The notes below the pieces were generated by a model. The model saw only the letters and a list, made by a program, of their open reading frames with translations, was not told where the DNA came from and ran no database searches. Below, piece after piece: positions 1-9,488 of a stretch of DNA of 64,000 nucleotides. Origin of the DNA: Sipunculus nudus (lineage: Eukaryota; Annelida; Sipuncula; Golfingiida; Sipunculidae). Location of the stretch: positions 1,999,001 through 2,063,000 of the forward strand of contig JAPPUL010000068.1 in assembly GCA_026874595.1 (NCBI GenBank), in the 5' to 3' direction. The translations under genes were made by a program, and so were the position numbers. Each line of letters begins with the position of its first letter. Within the stretch, counting starts at the first letter, position 1.

Positions 1-17
1 AAACAAGAGCTCATGAA

Positions 18-57
18 ATAGCTTATTGAATATCTATGCAGGCACTCAATAAGCTAT
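18..57. repeat. Perfect 12-bp inverted repeat upstream of soxB
   Basis: Bases 18-29 (atagcttattga) are the exact reverse complement of bases 46-57, with a 16-base loop. The hairpin lies 69 bases before the soxB start. Neither side has a T tract, so a classical intrinsic terminator is not supported. It could be a protein-binding site, a leader RNA hairpin or the terminator of the gene upstream of the window. Confidence 0.55.
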
Positions 58-125
58 AATTATGTAAGTCAAAAAAGTAAATAAAATAATCAAATCAAAT
101 AAAACAGTAGGAGTGTGGTACAATA

Positions 126-1850
126 ATGGATAGAAGGGAGTTTCTAAAAACAACGCTTGCGATGGAGCTTGCCATGTTATCGGGGTTATCCCTTGGAGGG
201 TGTGGTGTTTTTGATGAGCAGAAGTTGTATGACTTTGACTCACTAGGGAATATTACTATACTATTTATAGCTGATAGTCATGCTCATCTAAGGCCAATAT
301 ATTATAGAGAGCCATCACTTAATATAGGAGCCCAAACAGTAGCAAATACACCTGGGCATATGGTAGGGGAGGATAGTTTAAAATATTGGAATATATCAAA
401 GGGTACAAAAGAGGCATATTTCCAAACTTATATAGATTTTGAGGATTTGGCAAAGAAATACGGTAGGATGGGAGGCTATGCGCACTTATCGACCCTATCT
501 AAACAAGTATTTGAAGAGAGAGGAAGAGACCGATGTTTGTTTTTGGATTCAGGAGATACATGGGTTGGAACAGGGATAGGGTTGTTTACAGAAGGAGCTG
601 CGTTGGTAGATGCACAGAACTTGCTTGAAATCGATGTAATGGCAGGGCATTGGGAATATACATTTGGTCAGGCAGTGCTTGACAAAAGAATAAAAGAACT
701 AAAAGCGGATTTTGTTGCTCAAAATGTGGTATATACAGATTTTGAAAAGGAAGGGAATAAGGTATTTAAAGAGTACGTAATAAAAGAGACAAAAGATGTG
801 AAGGTTGGTATAATAGGACAATCCTTTCCATACGTGCCTTTAGCTCATCCACGAACGTTAGAAGGGGAAAATCATATATCAGAAGGCTGGTCGTTTGGAA
901 TAAGGCCGGCAGATGTTCAAAGGCTAGTAGATAAGGTAAGAGAAGAAGAGAAGGTAGATTTGGTTATATTTTTAAGTCACAATGGGCTAGAAGTAGATAA
1001 AAAGCTTGCAAGAGAAACAAAAGGAATAGATTTGTTACTATCTGGTCATACTCATGACCCATTACCGAAAGAACTTAAAATAGGCGAAACACTACTTGTT
1101 CAGGCGGGGTCGCATGGTAAATTTCTTGGACGTATAGACCTTGATGTTCAAGGGAAAAAGGTGGTGGGTCATAGCCATAAGTTACTTCCTGTCTTGTCAA
1201 ATGTAATTCCTGCAGATGAAAAAATGCAAAGTTTGATAGACAAATGGCATAAACCATACGAATCGAAGCTTGGAGAGGAACTTGCAGTAACAGATTCATT
1301 GTTGTATAGACGTGACACATTTATGGGAACATTTGATCAGTTAATCCTTGAGGCAATACGAGATGAATATGATTCAGAAATAGTATTTTCACCAGGCTAC
1401 AGATGGGGAACGACACTATTACCTGGTGATAAGATAAGTATGAAAGACGTTCTAGACCACACATCTGTAACCTATCCTAATGTATGGACATTTGATATGA
1501 CAGGAGAGCAGTTATGGTTAATCCTTGAGGATATTCTAGACAACTTATTTAATCCAGACCCTTATAAACAACAAGGAGGAGATTTTAGTAGGTTATTGGG
1601 TGTAGAGATGGATGTAAAGCTAAATGCGCCGGTATTAAAACGAGTAGAACAAAATAATATAAAAGTACAAGGGAAACCATTTGATCCTAAAAGGAAATAC
1701 AAGTTATCAGCCTGGGGAGGTAATTTATATAGAGCAGGAGAAAACTTGCGTCCTGGAGAACGTCCGGTATATGATGTTATAAGAGATTATTTAAAAAAGA
1801 TAAAGAAAGTGAGAATAGATTCAAAAAGTGCTATAAAATATTATGCTTAG
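126..1850 (+). CDS. soxB: Thiosulfohydrolase SoxB (Tat-exported, probable lipoprotein)
   Basis: SoxB hydrolyses sulfate from the S-thiosulfonate carried on SoxY during periplasmic thiosulfate oxidation. At 574 aa the length is normal. The metallophosphatase core is visible: D50/H52 (ADSHAH), GDTW near 143-146, a SoxB-type GHWEYTFG block at 174-181, H285 (SHNG) and GHTH at 307-310, followed by a 5'-nucleotidase C-terminal domain. The N-terminus has a twin-arginine motif (RREFLK, 3-8) and a lipobox-like LGGC with C26, so Tat export and lipidation are both possible; lipidation would be unusual for SoxB. An aggag motif about 12 bases upstream supports the start. The next genes are a DUF302 protein and a SoxW-like thioredoxin. 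SoxYZ, SoxAX and SoxCD are not in the window. Confidence 0.9.
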   Translation: MDRREFLKTTLAMELAMLSGLSLGGCGVFDEQKLYDFDSLGNITILFIADSHAHLRPIYYREPSLNIGAQTVANTPGHMVGEDSLKYWNISKGTKEAYFQTYIDFEDLAKKYGRMGGYAHLSTLSKQVFEERGRDRCLFLDSGDTWVGTGIGLFTEGAALVDAQNLLEIDVMAGHWEYTFGQAVLDKRIKELKADFVAQNVVYTDFEKEGNKVFKEYVIKETKDVKVGIIGQSFPYVPLAHPRTLEGENHISEGWSFGIRPADVQRLVDKVREEEKVDLVIFLSHNGLEVDKKLARETKGIDLLLSGHTHDPLPKELKIGETLLVQAGSHGKFLGRIDLDVQGKKVVGHSHKLLPVLSNVIPADEKMQSLIDKWHKPYESKLGEELAVTDSLLYRRDTFMGTFDQLILEAIRDEYDSEIVFSPGYRWGTTLLPGDKISMKDVLDHTSVTYPNVWTFDMTGEQLWLILEDILDNLFNPDPYKQQGGDFSRLLGVEMDVKLNAPVLKRVEQNNIKVQGKPFDPKRKYKLSAWGGNLYRAGENLRPGERPVYDVIRDYLKKIKKVRIDSKSAIKYYA

Positions 1851-1892
1851 TTAACCTAAAAAAGGTGTAAAGAAGAAAGGAGGCTTGAAATA

Positions 1893-2411
1893 ATGGGAGC
1901 AAAGGATTCAAAGTTGAGTGTGGGAAAGGTTTTGAAGATGGGAGTGGTTTATATAGTGCTTGTTGGGATAACATTATATATATTAAGCCTTTTTTTTGGT
2001 TCTCCGATATATAAGATAAGATTAAAGGGTGCAGATTTTGACAATATAGCATTAGCGCTTGAGAGTGAATTGTCGGGTGCAAACATGCGTGTTTTTGATC
2101 CTCCGTTAAATATAAAAGTGTCGATGGAATCAAGGGGTGAGGAATTTCCACAATACAAAGTATATCAATTTTGCAATTTAGAAATAGGGAAGGAAATATT
2201 TAAGCTGACCCGAGATTTTGGAGCTTTTATACCGTGCAAGATATACATATATGAAGATGGAGAAGATGTAGTAGTGGGAACATACTTAGCAAGTCAAGCC
2301 ATGCTTTTCTTAGATTTGCCATTAATGGGAGAAAAAGCAGATAAAGGAAGAAAATATATAAATCAGATAGAGAAACAAATAGTAGATATAATGCATGCCT
2401 TAAAAGAATAG
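1893..2411 (+). CDS. DUF302-like membrane-anchored protein
   Basis: 172 aa with one N-terminal membrane segment (about residues 16-35) followed by a soluble domain. The domain resembles DUF302: a YQFCNLEIG-like stretch and then a block ending in PCKIYIYEDG, which match the family's characteristic C-terminal half. Function is unknown for this family, although members occur in sulfur-oxidation gene clusters. An aaaggagg Shine-Dalgarno sequence lies about 9 bases before the ATG, and only 42 bases separate it from soxB, so it is very likely co-transcribed. Its job is inferred only from neighbourhood: an envelope accessory of the Sox system. Confidence 0.6.
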   Translation: MGAKDSKLSVGKVLKMGVVYIVLVGITLYILSLFFGSPIYKIRLKGADFDNIALALESELSGANMRVFDPPLNIKVSMESRGEEFPQYKVYQFCNLEIGKEIFKLTRDFGAFIPCKIYIYEDGEDVVVGTYLASQAMLFLDLPLMGEKADKGRKYINQIEKQIVDIMHALKE

Positions 2412-2470
2412 AAATAAAGATAAATGTTATGATATATTTTATATATTAAAAAAAATACGAGGTATCCCAA

Positions 2471-3097
2471 ATGGCTAATAAAATAACTAGAGGAAGTTCT
2501 ATTGTATTAAAAAGTATTCTAGTGGTGTTAGTATTTTTAAACATACTTTTAATAAGTGTAGAACAGGCAAAAGGTGATGCTGAGAAGATAGATGTAAAGA
2601 AGGTGTTTTATGAGCTTGGATTTAGCAAGCCAACGAAAGGGACAAAGATAAAGTATATGCCAAAATTCTCATTAATAGATATAGATGACGAAAAAGTAAG
2701 TAGTAGACAATATAATGGTAAGATAGTTCTTTTGATATTTTGGGCAACATGGTGTCCTTATTGTACAAAAGAGCTACCTACATTAGAAAGCTTGTATAAT
2801 GCAAATAAAGATAATGACAAACTTGAAATAGTAACAGTATCAATAAATCAAGATTCTTTTAGTATACCTTTGCATGTAGAAGCTAATGAATTTACCTTTA
2901 AAGTATTGTTAGATCCTACTATGAAGGTATATAGAATGTTTAGACCGAAGAAACTTAGAACACCATTAACTTATCTAATTGCCGAAGATGGTAAAATAAT
3001 AGGAGAGATAGCAGGCGGTGCACATGACTGGTCTATTAAAAAATCTTTATCATTTTTTAAAAAGCTAAGTCAAGAAGGAACAGATATTCTAAATTAG
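2471..3097 (+). CDS. TlpA/SoxW-like periplasmic thioredoxin
   Basis: 208 aa, with an N-terminal signal or anchor (about residues 12-30) and a thioredoxin fold of the TlpA/ResA class. The active site is WCPYC with C95 and C98, and P165 in RTPLTYL is the expected cis-proline. Such proteins reduce periplasmic disulfides. In sox clusters the SoxW paralogue is proposed to keep SoxYZ reactivatable, which fits its place two genes after soxB. Start and length are typical. A cytochrome-biogenesis role (ResA/CcmG) is the main alternative, but no cytochrome-maturation genes are in the window. Confidence 0.8.
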   Translation: MANKITRGSSIVLKSILVVLVFLNILLISVEQAKGDAEKIDVKKVFYELGFSKPTKGTKIKYMPKFSLIDIDDEKVSSRQYNGKIVLLIFWATWCPYCTKELPTLESLYNANKDNDKLEIVTVSINQDSFSIPLHVEANEFTFKVLLDPTMKVYRMFRPKKLRTPLTYLIAEDGKIIGEIAGGAHDWSIKKSLSFFKKLSQEGTDILN

Positions 3098-3152
3098 ATA
3101 ATAATAGCTTATAAAGTGTTGTAAAGCGGTGTTGTAATAAAAGAGGTTTCTA

Positions 3153-4337
3153 ATGAATGATAATGTATTTGAGGATCTTGGAGATAGAGTTAAGATAAAT
3201 GTAAAATATCTAAATCCTAATACAATATTAAACTGCCCGACGTTTGACAAAGATGGGAATGAAGTACAGGGTGCCTATAAACCATTTACTAAAGAATATC
3301 TAGAAAAGTTGCTATTAGCAAACATAGATACAATATTTTATTCAAAACATAAAAATACAGATAATGTAATATATCAAAAGAACCTTAAGGATTACCTTAG
3401 GCGAAATATTTATCAGGGCCCAAGAACACTTAGTGTAGAAACACAGGAGAAAGCAGTGAATGTCATGGAGGCAATAACAAATCGTCTTAGTAAGAATGAG
3501 GCTGTTAGTTTTACGGATGCAAAAGATTTAATGGATCAAATTGAAACAGATTTGTATAGTAGTAAAACAGAAATAATCAACTTGTTAGACATACAATCCT
3601 ATGATAATGAAACATATTCACATTCTCTAAATACAGGTGTAGTGGCGATGCTATTTGCCCGCAAATTAGGTTTTCCAGGAGATGTTGTACTTGATATAGG
3701 ACTTGGTGGCTTTTTACATGATATAGGAAAGATAAGAATACCTTACAATATATTACATAAAAAAGATAAGTTGACGCCAAAAGAGTTTAATTTAGTAAAA
3801 AATCATGCAAGATATGGCTATGAGATGCTAAAAGAGAGTAAAGAGATTAGTGATATAGTAAAGCGGATTGTACTGTTACATCATGAGAAATTTGATGGGA
3901 CAGGATATCCCTTTGGCTTTAGCGGTAGTAAGATAGAAGATTATGTATATATAGTATCTATAGCAGAGATATATGATGCACTTACAACTAGAACACCCTA
4001 TAGAGAAGCAATAAGTCATAACGAAGCAATTAAAACAATACTTAGAGGGTCAAGATATAGTTTTAAACCTGAGATAGCTCATCAGTTTGCACATTCGCTT
4101 GGTGGGATGTTATTCAAAGAAAGCTCTTATTATAAGATAGGACAACTTGTTGTATTAAATACTGGGGAAGTAGCTAGAGTAGTTAATAAAGATAGTGATA
4201 TTACTTCAAGGCCTTCTATTGAGATATTAAAAAATTCAGCTGGTAAAGAACTTTCTAAACCAATATTTATCAATTTGAACCTTGATGATACCCGAAATAT
4301 AGTAAGTATAGATGCTACAACAAAAATTCAAGAATAA
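3153..4337 (+). CDS. HD-GYP domain phosphodiesterase
   Basis: 394 aa. The N-terminal 130 residues look like the DUF3391-type region that often precedes HD-GYP domains. The HD-GYP domain spans about 150-320: H157, HD at 189-190 with K193, H218, HHE at 243-245, the DGTGYP signature at 248-253 and D275. All metal ligands are present, so it is likely active on cyclic-di-GMP. No receiver or membrane segment is seen, so the protein should be cytosolic. It follows the thioredoxin gene by 55 bases on the same strand and ends 17 bases from the convergent alcohol dehydrogenase gene. Confidence 0.88.
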   Translation: MNDNVFEDLGDRVKINVKYLNPNTILNCPTFDKDGNEVQGAYKPFTKEYLEKLLLANIDTIFYSKHKNTDNVIYQKNLKDYLRRNIYQGPRTLSVETQEKAVNVMEAITNRLSKNEAVSFTDAKDLMDQIETDLYSSKTEIINLLDIQSYDNETYSHSLNTGVVAMLFARKLGFPGDVVLDIGLGGFLHDIGKIRIPYNILHKKDKLTPKEFNLVKNHARYGYEMLKESKEISDIVKRIVLLHHEKFDGTGYPFGFSGSKIEDYVYIVSIAEIYDALTTRTPYREAISHNEAIKTILRGSRYSFKPEIAHQFAHSLGGMLFKESSYYKIGQLVVLNTGEVARVVNKDSDITSRPSIEILKNSAGKELSKPIFINLNLDDTRNIVSIDATTKIQE

Positions 4338-4354
4338 CCATACTCGTAATGAAC

Positions 4355-5332
4355 CTAATTTGTCAAAACTATTTTTGCAGATGATACATTGCCATTTAAA
4401 ATATCTTCAAATGCCTTTTGTCCATCTTTTAAATTTCTAATTTCAACCCAGTTTAAATCATTTTCTATCCTTTTAGATGCTAAAATCTTTGTCGCATCTA
4501 TAAAATCTTTACTAGTATAGGCATAGGTTCCCACAAAAGTTATTTCTGACAATGTTATTTTTCTAAAATCGATTGTTCCATCGCTATTACCCAAGCCGAT
4601 ATGAATAATAACACCGCCTTCTTCTATATGCTTAATCGAAGCAAGCCTTGTATGTTCTATACCTACTGCATCAATTATAGTATCAAATTTCTCTGTTGCT
4701 AATTCGTCGGATAAAGCTCTAATCCCATCTATTGCTTTTACATTCTTAAGACGCTTTTCATTTTTCTCGAGTATTGTGATATTTTCACAGCCGGAGTCTT
4801 TAAGTAGTATCCCACAAAGCAGACCAACAGAACCTGCTCCTATTACAAGTACTCTCATCTTCTGTGAACTTAAGCTACTCACCTTTTCTAGCAATCGTAT
4901 ACTATGTAATGCAGTTGCAACTGGTTCTGATAAAACACCTGTAGTCCCCAGTAAATTCATAGGAATAACATTCTTCTTATTAATATTAATATATTCAGCA
5001 AACCCTCCAGGTTTGTTCATTCCTAGCATCTTTCTATTTGAACATAAATTATCTTTGCCAAGTAAGCAAAAAGTACATCTACCACAACTAATTATTGGAT
5101 TTATTGCTACTTTTAAACCTTTATCAGCTCCTGATAGCACTTCTCCCAGTATCTCATGGCCTAATACAAGTGGTGGCACTCGCCTTGCATCGTGTCCTAA
5201 AAAGGCATGTAGGTCAGACCCGCATATCCCTGTTGCCAACACTTTTATAGCTACTTCATCTTCTGCTAAACCTGTTTCTTTATATTCTTTATATTCTAGT
5301 TTAGAAGCTCCCATATAGACTAATGCTTTCAT
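4355..5332 (-). CDS. Zinc-dependent medium-chain alcohol dehydrogenase (candidate DHPS dehydrogenase)
   Basis: 325 aa, NAD(P)-dependent MDR family. Catalytic zinc ligands C37 and H59-E60 and the structural zinc set C83, C86, C89 and C97 are all present; a Rossmann motif GAGSVG follows. It is the last gene of the operon that begins at 10927 and follows the SDR gene by 37 bases. In known hps clusters two dehydrogenases (HpsO, HpsP) interconvert DHPS enantiomers through the 2-oxo form, and this gene is a good candidate for one of them. That role rests on context; sequence alone supports only a polyol or alcohol dehydrogenase. Confidence 0.8.
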   Translation of the reverse strand: MKALVYMGASKLEYKEYKETGLAEDEVAIKVLATGICGSDLHAFLGHDARRVPPLVLGHEILGEVLSGADKGLKVAINPIISCGRCTFCLLGKDNLCSNRKMLGMNKPGGFAEYININKKNVIPMNLLGTTGVLSEPVATALHSIRLLEKVSSLSSQKMRVLVIGAGSVGLLCGILLKDSGCENITILEKNEKRLKNVKAIDGIRALSDELATEKFDTIIDAVGIEHTRLASIKHIEEGGVIIHIGLGNSDGTIDFRKITLSEITFVGTYAYTSKDFIDATKILASKRIENDLNWVEIRNLKDGQKAFEDILNGNVSSAKIVLTN

Positions 5333-5369
5333 ATTTTTGTCTCTCCTTTTATATAATAATCATTGCCTT

Positions 5370-6128
5370 CTATTTTGCACTAAATCCACCATCTAAGAAA
5401 ATAGTTTGACCTGTCATATAATCAGAGGCCGACGAGGCTAAAAAAATTGCAAGACCTTCAAAATCTGATAACTTGCCATTTCTTCCTATTGCTGTTTGTT
5501 TGGCTAGCTCTTTTTCTTTCTCTTTAAAAACACTCTCGGCAAGCGCTGTCCTGAAAAAACCAGGTGCTATAGCATTAACCGATATCCCATGTCGGGAGTA
5601 CTCTTCTGCCATCGCTCTTGTTAATTGTATAATACCACCCTTTGACGCTCCATATGGTATACTATTTGGAAAGGCACGAACCGATTGTAATGATGCTATA
5701 TGTATTACTTTCCCTCTACCTCTTTCTATCATTCCAGGTATGAATTCTCTTGTAAAGAAAAAAGGTGCTTTCAAATTTAAATCAATTGTTTGATTCCAGG
5801 TATCATATGTTATATCAGGTTCTTTTTGTCTAAAATTAACACCTGCTGCATTTACAACAATATCAGGAGATCCTATATCTTTTGTAATATCTGTTGCGAT
5901 CTTTTTCATATTCTCTTCTAAAGCCAAATCTCCAACATAAATTTCAGCATCATATGATCGTCTACGCAACTCCTCCTGAGCCTTTAACAATACCTCTTCT
6001 CTCCTACTAACTAAAACAACTTTAGCACCAGCCTTAGCTAAGAATTTTGCAATAGAAAAGCCTATCCCACTCCCTCCACCAGTTACAACAGCTAATCTGT
6101 TTTCAAGCGAAAAGATAGATAAATCCAT
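5370..6128 (-). CDS. Short-chain dehydrogenase/reductase (candidate DHPS dehydrogenase)
   Basis: 252 aa classical SDR. Cofactor motif TGGGSGIG at 16-23, NAAG at 93-96, and the catalytic set N118, S146, Y159 and K163 are intact. The C-terminus LDGGF is typical. It lies between hpsN and the zinc dehydrogenase in one operon. By analogy with described DHPS clusters it could oxidise one DHPS enantiomer at C2. Alternatives are gluconate- or polyol-type dehydrogenases. The ribosome-binding site (ttaggag) sits inside a three-copy 16-bp tandem repeat that also covers the hpsN stop codon. Confidence 0.82.
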   Translation of the reverse strand: MDLSIFSLENRLAVVTGGGSGIGFSIAKFLAKAGAKVVLVSRREEVLLKAQEELRRRSYDAEIYVGDLALEENMKKIATDITKDIGSPDIVVNAAGVNFRQKEPDITYDTWNQTIDLNLKAPFFFTREFIPGMIERGRGKVIHIASLQSVRAFPNSIPYGASKGGIIQLTRAMAEEYSRHGISVNAIAPGFFRTALAESVFKEKEKELAKQTAIGRNGKLSDFEGLAIFLASSASDYMTGQTIFLDGGFSAK

Positions 6129-6138
6129 AAAACTACAC

Positions 6139-6186
6139 TCCTAAATCAAATTTATCCTAAATCAAATTTATCCTAAATCAAATTTA
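6139..6186. repeat. Three exact 16-bp tandem copies at the hpsN/SDR junction
   Basis: The unit tcctaaatcaaattta (+ strand) is repeated three times without change. On the coding strand each copy carries TAA and an SD-like TTAGGA. The array includes the hpsN stop codon and the ribosome-binding site of the next gene. It looks like slippage duplication; a different copy number would change the spacing between the two genes. Confidence 0.9.
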
Positions 6187-7463
6187 TCCTTAGGAAAATA
6201 CTTACTTAATCTTACATCTGATGTCTTTGCATGGGCTTCCATTCCTTCCAATCTAGATATCCTTGCCGCTACCGGAGCCAAATATTTATTGGCCTCTTTA
6301 CTCATCTTCTGATAAGTAACTGTTTTCAAGAATTTACCCACATAAAGACCACCTGTATATTTAGCAGCACCTTTCGTCGGCAAAATATGATTCGGCCCAG
6401 AACATTTATCACCAAAGGCTACTGTTGTCTCTTCTCCTAAAAATAAAGAACCATAATTCGATAAGTTATCCAAATACCAGTTTAAATTATTAGTATGAAC
6501 TTCTAGATGCTCGCTTGCATACTCATCGCTAATTTTTACAATCTCTTCTTTTGTATCACATAAAATGATTTCTCCATAATCACGCCAAGCAGCACCTGCT
6601 GCAGCTTTTGCAACCTCAGGAAGTTTATCTATCAAATATAAAACTTTATCATTTACGCTATTAGCCAGCTTCTCATCTGTTGTAAACAACCAAGCTGGTG
6701 ATGTAGGTCCATGTTCTGCCTGCCCAACTAAATCATAGGCAACAAGATCAATATCTGCACTACTATCAGCAATGACTGCAATTTCCGATGGCCCCGCGAA
6801 CATGTCAATCCCAACCTCGCCATATAACATTCTCTTAGCCTCAGCCACAAAAGCATTCCCAGGTCCTACTAAAATATCAGCTTTATGCCCAGTAAACAAA
6901 CCATAAGCCATAGCAGCAATAGATTGTGCACCTCCAAGTGCCAAAATGTAATCAGCCCCGCACATATCCATAGCATACAAGACTGAGGCCGGAATACTTT
7001 TTCCATCTTTTACAGGCGAGCTTGCAACTATATTCTTAACTCCTGCAGCTTTTGCAGTTGTTATACTCATTATAACAGAGGCTATATGTGTATATCTTCC
7101 TCCCGGAATATAACAGCCTGCCGTGTTTACAGGTATTAATTTCTGACCTGCAACCAATCCATTAGATAATTCTGTTTCAAATTCAAGCAAACTATCTCGT
7201 TGTGCTTTGGCAAATTTATGTACATTCTGATAAGCGAACTTAATATCTGATTTAAGACTTTCAGAAAGGCTATTTCCTGCTTCTTTAATAACAGACTTAG
7301 GGATAAGAATATCACCTTCATATTTGTCAAAATCCTTTGTAAGCTCTAAAACTTCCTTCTCACCATTTAACCTAATCTTTTCTAAAATTCCAGCAACAAT
7401 ATCTTTTATATTCCCCTCGTCTGTATGTGCAGTCTTAGAAGCTTTTTTAATATACTTAATCAT
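6168..7463 (-). CDS. hpsN: Sulfopropanediol 3-dehydrogenase (HisD family, HpsN)
   Basis: 431 aa. HpsN oxidises (R)-2,3-dihydroxypropane-1-sulfonate to (R)-sulfolactate with two NAD+, using the histidinol-dehydrogenase fold. The HisD zinc ligands are kept (Q248, H251, D352, H411), as are the catalytic pair E318-H319. The [16 protein letters not shown] block at 115-130 has the form I associate with HpsN-type rather than biosynthetic HisD. No histidine gene is nearby; instead it sits between a TRAP transporter and two alcohol dehydrogenases, the known hps arrangement. The downstream sulfolactate lyase (SuyAB) or sulfolactate oxidoreductase/Xsc genes are not in the window. Confidence 0.85.
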   Translation of the reverse strand: MIKYIKKASKTAHTDEGNIKDIVAGILEKIRLNGEKEVLELTKDFDKYEGDILIPKSVIKEAGNSLSESLKSDIKFAYQNVHKFAKAQRDSLLEFETELSNGLVAGQKLIPVNTAGCYIPGGRYTHIASVIMSITTAKAAGVKNIVASSPVKDGKSIPASVLYAMDMCGADYILALGGAQSIAAMAYGLFTGHKADILVGPGNAFVAEAKRMLYGEVGIDMFAGPSEIAVIADSSADIDLVAYDLVGQAEHGPTSPAWLFTTDEKLANSVNDKVLYLIDKLPEVAKAAAGAAWRDYGEIILCDTKEEIVKISDEYASEHLEVHTNNLNWYLDNLSNYGSLFLGEETTVAFGDKCSGPNHILPTKGAAKYTGGLYVGKFLKTVTYQKMSKEANKYLAPVAARISRLEGMEAHAKTSDVRLSKYFPKDKFDLG

Positions 7464-7490
7464 AACTACCTCCTACGTAGTATAAAGGTT

Positions 7491-8792
7491 TTACATTAAC
7501 CATAAAGAAAGCTTTGGTATATAGGCAATTATTAATACCATCGCAAGCATTCCAAGTACAAACGGTATTGCTCTATAGGCTATTTTCAATATTGGTGTAT
7601 TTGTTATACCTGATATAACAAACAGATTCAAGCCCAAAGGTGGAGTTATAAATCCAACCCCAAGGGAAGTTATCATTATTATACAAAAATGTATTTGATG
7701 TAAGCCTATCTCTTGAGCCAGAGGATATAATATTGGAGAGAGTATAACAATATTTGGCGTTGTTTCCATAAAAAGACCTGCTATCATGAAAATCATTATC
7801 ATTAAAGCAGTTAATAGATAGGGATTATCTGTTAGAGAAGTCATAATTTCTACGAACGTTTGAGGTATCTGAAGTATAGCAAAAGACTGCGCTAAGGGCA
7901 ATGAAAATGCAATTATAGGTAATATAATACCCGTTACTTTTGCAGAGCCTATAAATATTTTTGGAATATCTGAAATAGTTATTGTCTTTTGCAAAAAGCC
8001 TACTAGCATTGCAACACCAGCTGCAACCCCACCTGCTTCTGTTGGAGTAAATACTCCACTATAAATACCACCTAGGATAATAAAAGGTATTATAAGTGCA
8101 TATTTAGAATCATTTAATACACTCCAGAATCTTTTAAGGGTAAATGGTATTCGTCCTGACTCATACTTATTTAGCTTATTCATAATTAAATTAGTAGTTA
8201 AGATAGAACCTAATATTAATATCCCGGGAATAAATGCTGCCTTAAATAAAGTTGCTGAAGATATTCCTAATATTAACCCTACGATTATATATGCAATTGA
8301 AGGCGGTATTAATATCCCTGTACAAGCTCCTGAGGCAACAAGTGCACAAGCATATGCCTTTGGATAACCTCGTTCGACTAATCTATCTATTGTTATTCTA
8401 CCAATTGCAGCAGCACCAGCCGCATCAGAACCTGAAATTGCAGCAAAAAAACCACAGCCTAATACCGTAGTTGTCCCAAAACCACTCCTAATACCGCTTG
8501 AAAAAACCTCAGCAACATTTAATAGTTTATTAGATAAGCCGGTCCTAACAAGAACATCTCCCGTTAAAATAAATAGAGGGATTGCTATAAGCGCAAAGAA
8601 ATCAACGCCATCAAACAATGCCTCTCCAATCAAAGCGATTGGTAATGAATCAGTCAAAAATAATAATAAAAAACTACTAACTGCTAATGCTACCCATATT
8701 CGAACAGCTAATACTATCAAAAGAAGCGCAAGTACTAAGGGAACTAGTATTTCCCATCCATATTGGATCCCTGAACTTGTTAACTCATACAT
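7491..8792 (-). CDS. TRAP transporter large permease (DctM family)
   Basis: 433 aa, very hydrophobic, with about 12 membrane segments. This is the sodium-coupled transport subunit of a TRAP system in the inner membrane. Family blocks such as GCGFFAAISGSDAAGAAAIG, IPPS and FTPTEAGGVAAG are seen. It follows the small permease by about 50 bases and precedes hpsN by 27, so uptake and first oxidation are co-expressed. The likely substrate is DHPS or a related small sulfonate, inferred from the operon. Confidence 0.9.
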   Translation of the reverse strand: MYELTSSGIQYGWEILVPLVLALLLIVLAVRIWVALAVSSFLLLFLTDSLPIALIGEALFDGVDFFALIAIPLFILTGDVLVRTGLSNKLLNVAEVFSSGIRSGFGTTTVLGCGFFAAISGSDAAGAAAIGRITIDRLVERGYPKAYACALVASGACTGILIPPSIAYIIVGLILGISSATLFKAAFIPGILILGSILTTNLIMNKLNKYESGRIPFTLKRFWSVLNDSKYALIIPFIILGGIYSGVFTPTEAGGVAAGVAMLVGFLQKTITISDIPKIFIGSAKVTGIILPIIAFSLPLAQSFAILQIPQTFVEIMTSLTDNPYLLTALMIMIFMIAGLFMETTPNIVILSPILYPLAQEIGLHQIHFCIIMITSLGVGFITPPLGLNLFVISGITNTPILKIAYRAIPFVLGMLAMVLIIAYIPKLSLWLM

Positions 8793-8842
8793 CGGATACT
8801 CCTGAAACTCTTATTAGTGTAATGTACCTAGCAAAAGACTTC

Positions 8843-9352
8843 CTAAAAAATAGGGTTACCTTCATAGGGAGGATGATTTAGTCGTATATTCTTTATATCT
8901 TTTAACATATTTTGTATTACTCTGAATATCATTATTGAAAGCCCAAAAGGCACTGCAAACAGAAATACAGCTTTAACTATCCGAAGCCCATCAGTAACTG
9001 AATGATACTCAATAGAAAGCAACACTGTCTCAAAAGATAAATAGACGGATAAAGATACAACAATTAAGGTTATAATCTCTCCACCAAGATAAAATATTGA
9101 CTTGCCTCTATCAGATAAGGATGCAAGGATAAAATCTATCTTCAAGTGTATTCTTTCCTTGACACAAAAAGCTGATGATATCCATATAAGATAAATAAAA
9201 CAATATCTAGCCATCTCCTCTCCCCAAGCAGTAGAGAAGCTCAAAACAAACCTTTGTATAACCTCCATTAAAATTGTAACAAAAATCATCAGATAAAAAA
9301 CAATCAACATCCATTGTTCTAAATTCTTATCAATTGTTTTTAAAATATTCAT
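8843..9352 (-). CDS. TRAP transporter small permease (DctQ family)
   Basis: 169 aa with four predicted membrane helices. The motif WGEEMARY near residues 43-50 is the conserved EE(L/M)AR signature of DctQ proteins. It forms a complex with the large permease encoded next and the DctP binding protein encoded before it. Substrate specificity lies in the binding protein, so the DHPS assignment comes from context. Confidence 0.88.
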   Translation of the reverse strand: MNILKTIDKNLEQWMLIVFYLMIFVTILMEVIQRFVLSFSTAWGEEMARYCFIYLIWISSAFCVKERIHLKIDFILASLSDRGKSIFYLGGEIITLIVVSLSVYLSFETVLLSIEYHSVTDGLRIVKAVFLFAVPFGLSIMIFRVIQNMLKDIKNIRLNHPPYEGNPIF

Positions 9353-9488
9353 TACTACCTTCCTATGAATGTTCTTAATGTAATCTTTTAAGAAGTTTTT
9401 ATTTTAATCTTTAATCAAAAGTTAACAACTCTACTTTTCTCCAAACCTACAAAAAGACTAGCCAGAACATTGTTTTATAAATTTTGTC

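Noticed and set aside
4776-5318. 180-codon plus-strand open frame opposite the zinc alcohol dehydrogenase
   Set aside because: It is antisense to a gene with all zinc ligands in place and its translation is Ser/Pro/Leu-rich without any recognisable motif.
6168-7463. Biosynthetic histidinol dehydrogenase (hisD)
   Set aside because: The fold and metal ligands fit, but no his gene is nearby and the operon holds a TRAP transporter and two alcohol dehydrogenases, the hps arrangement.
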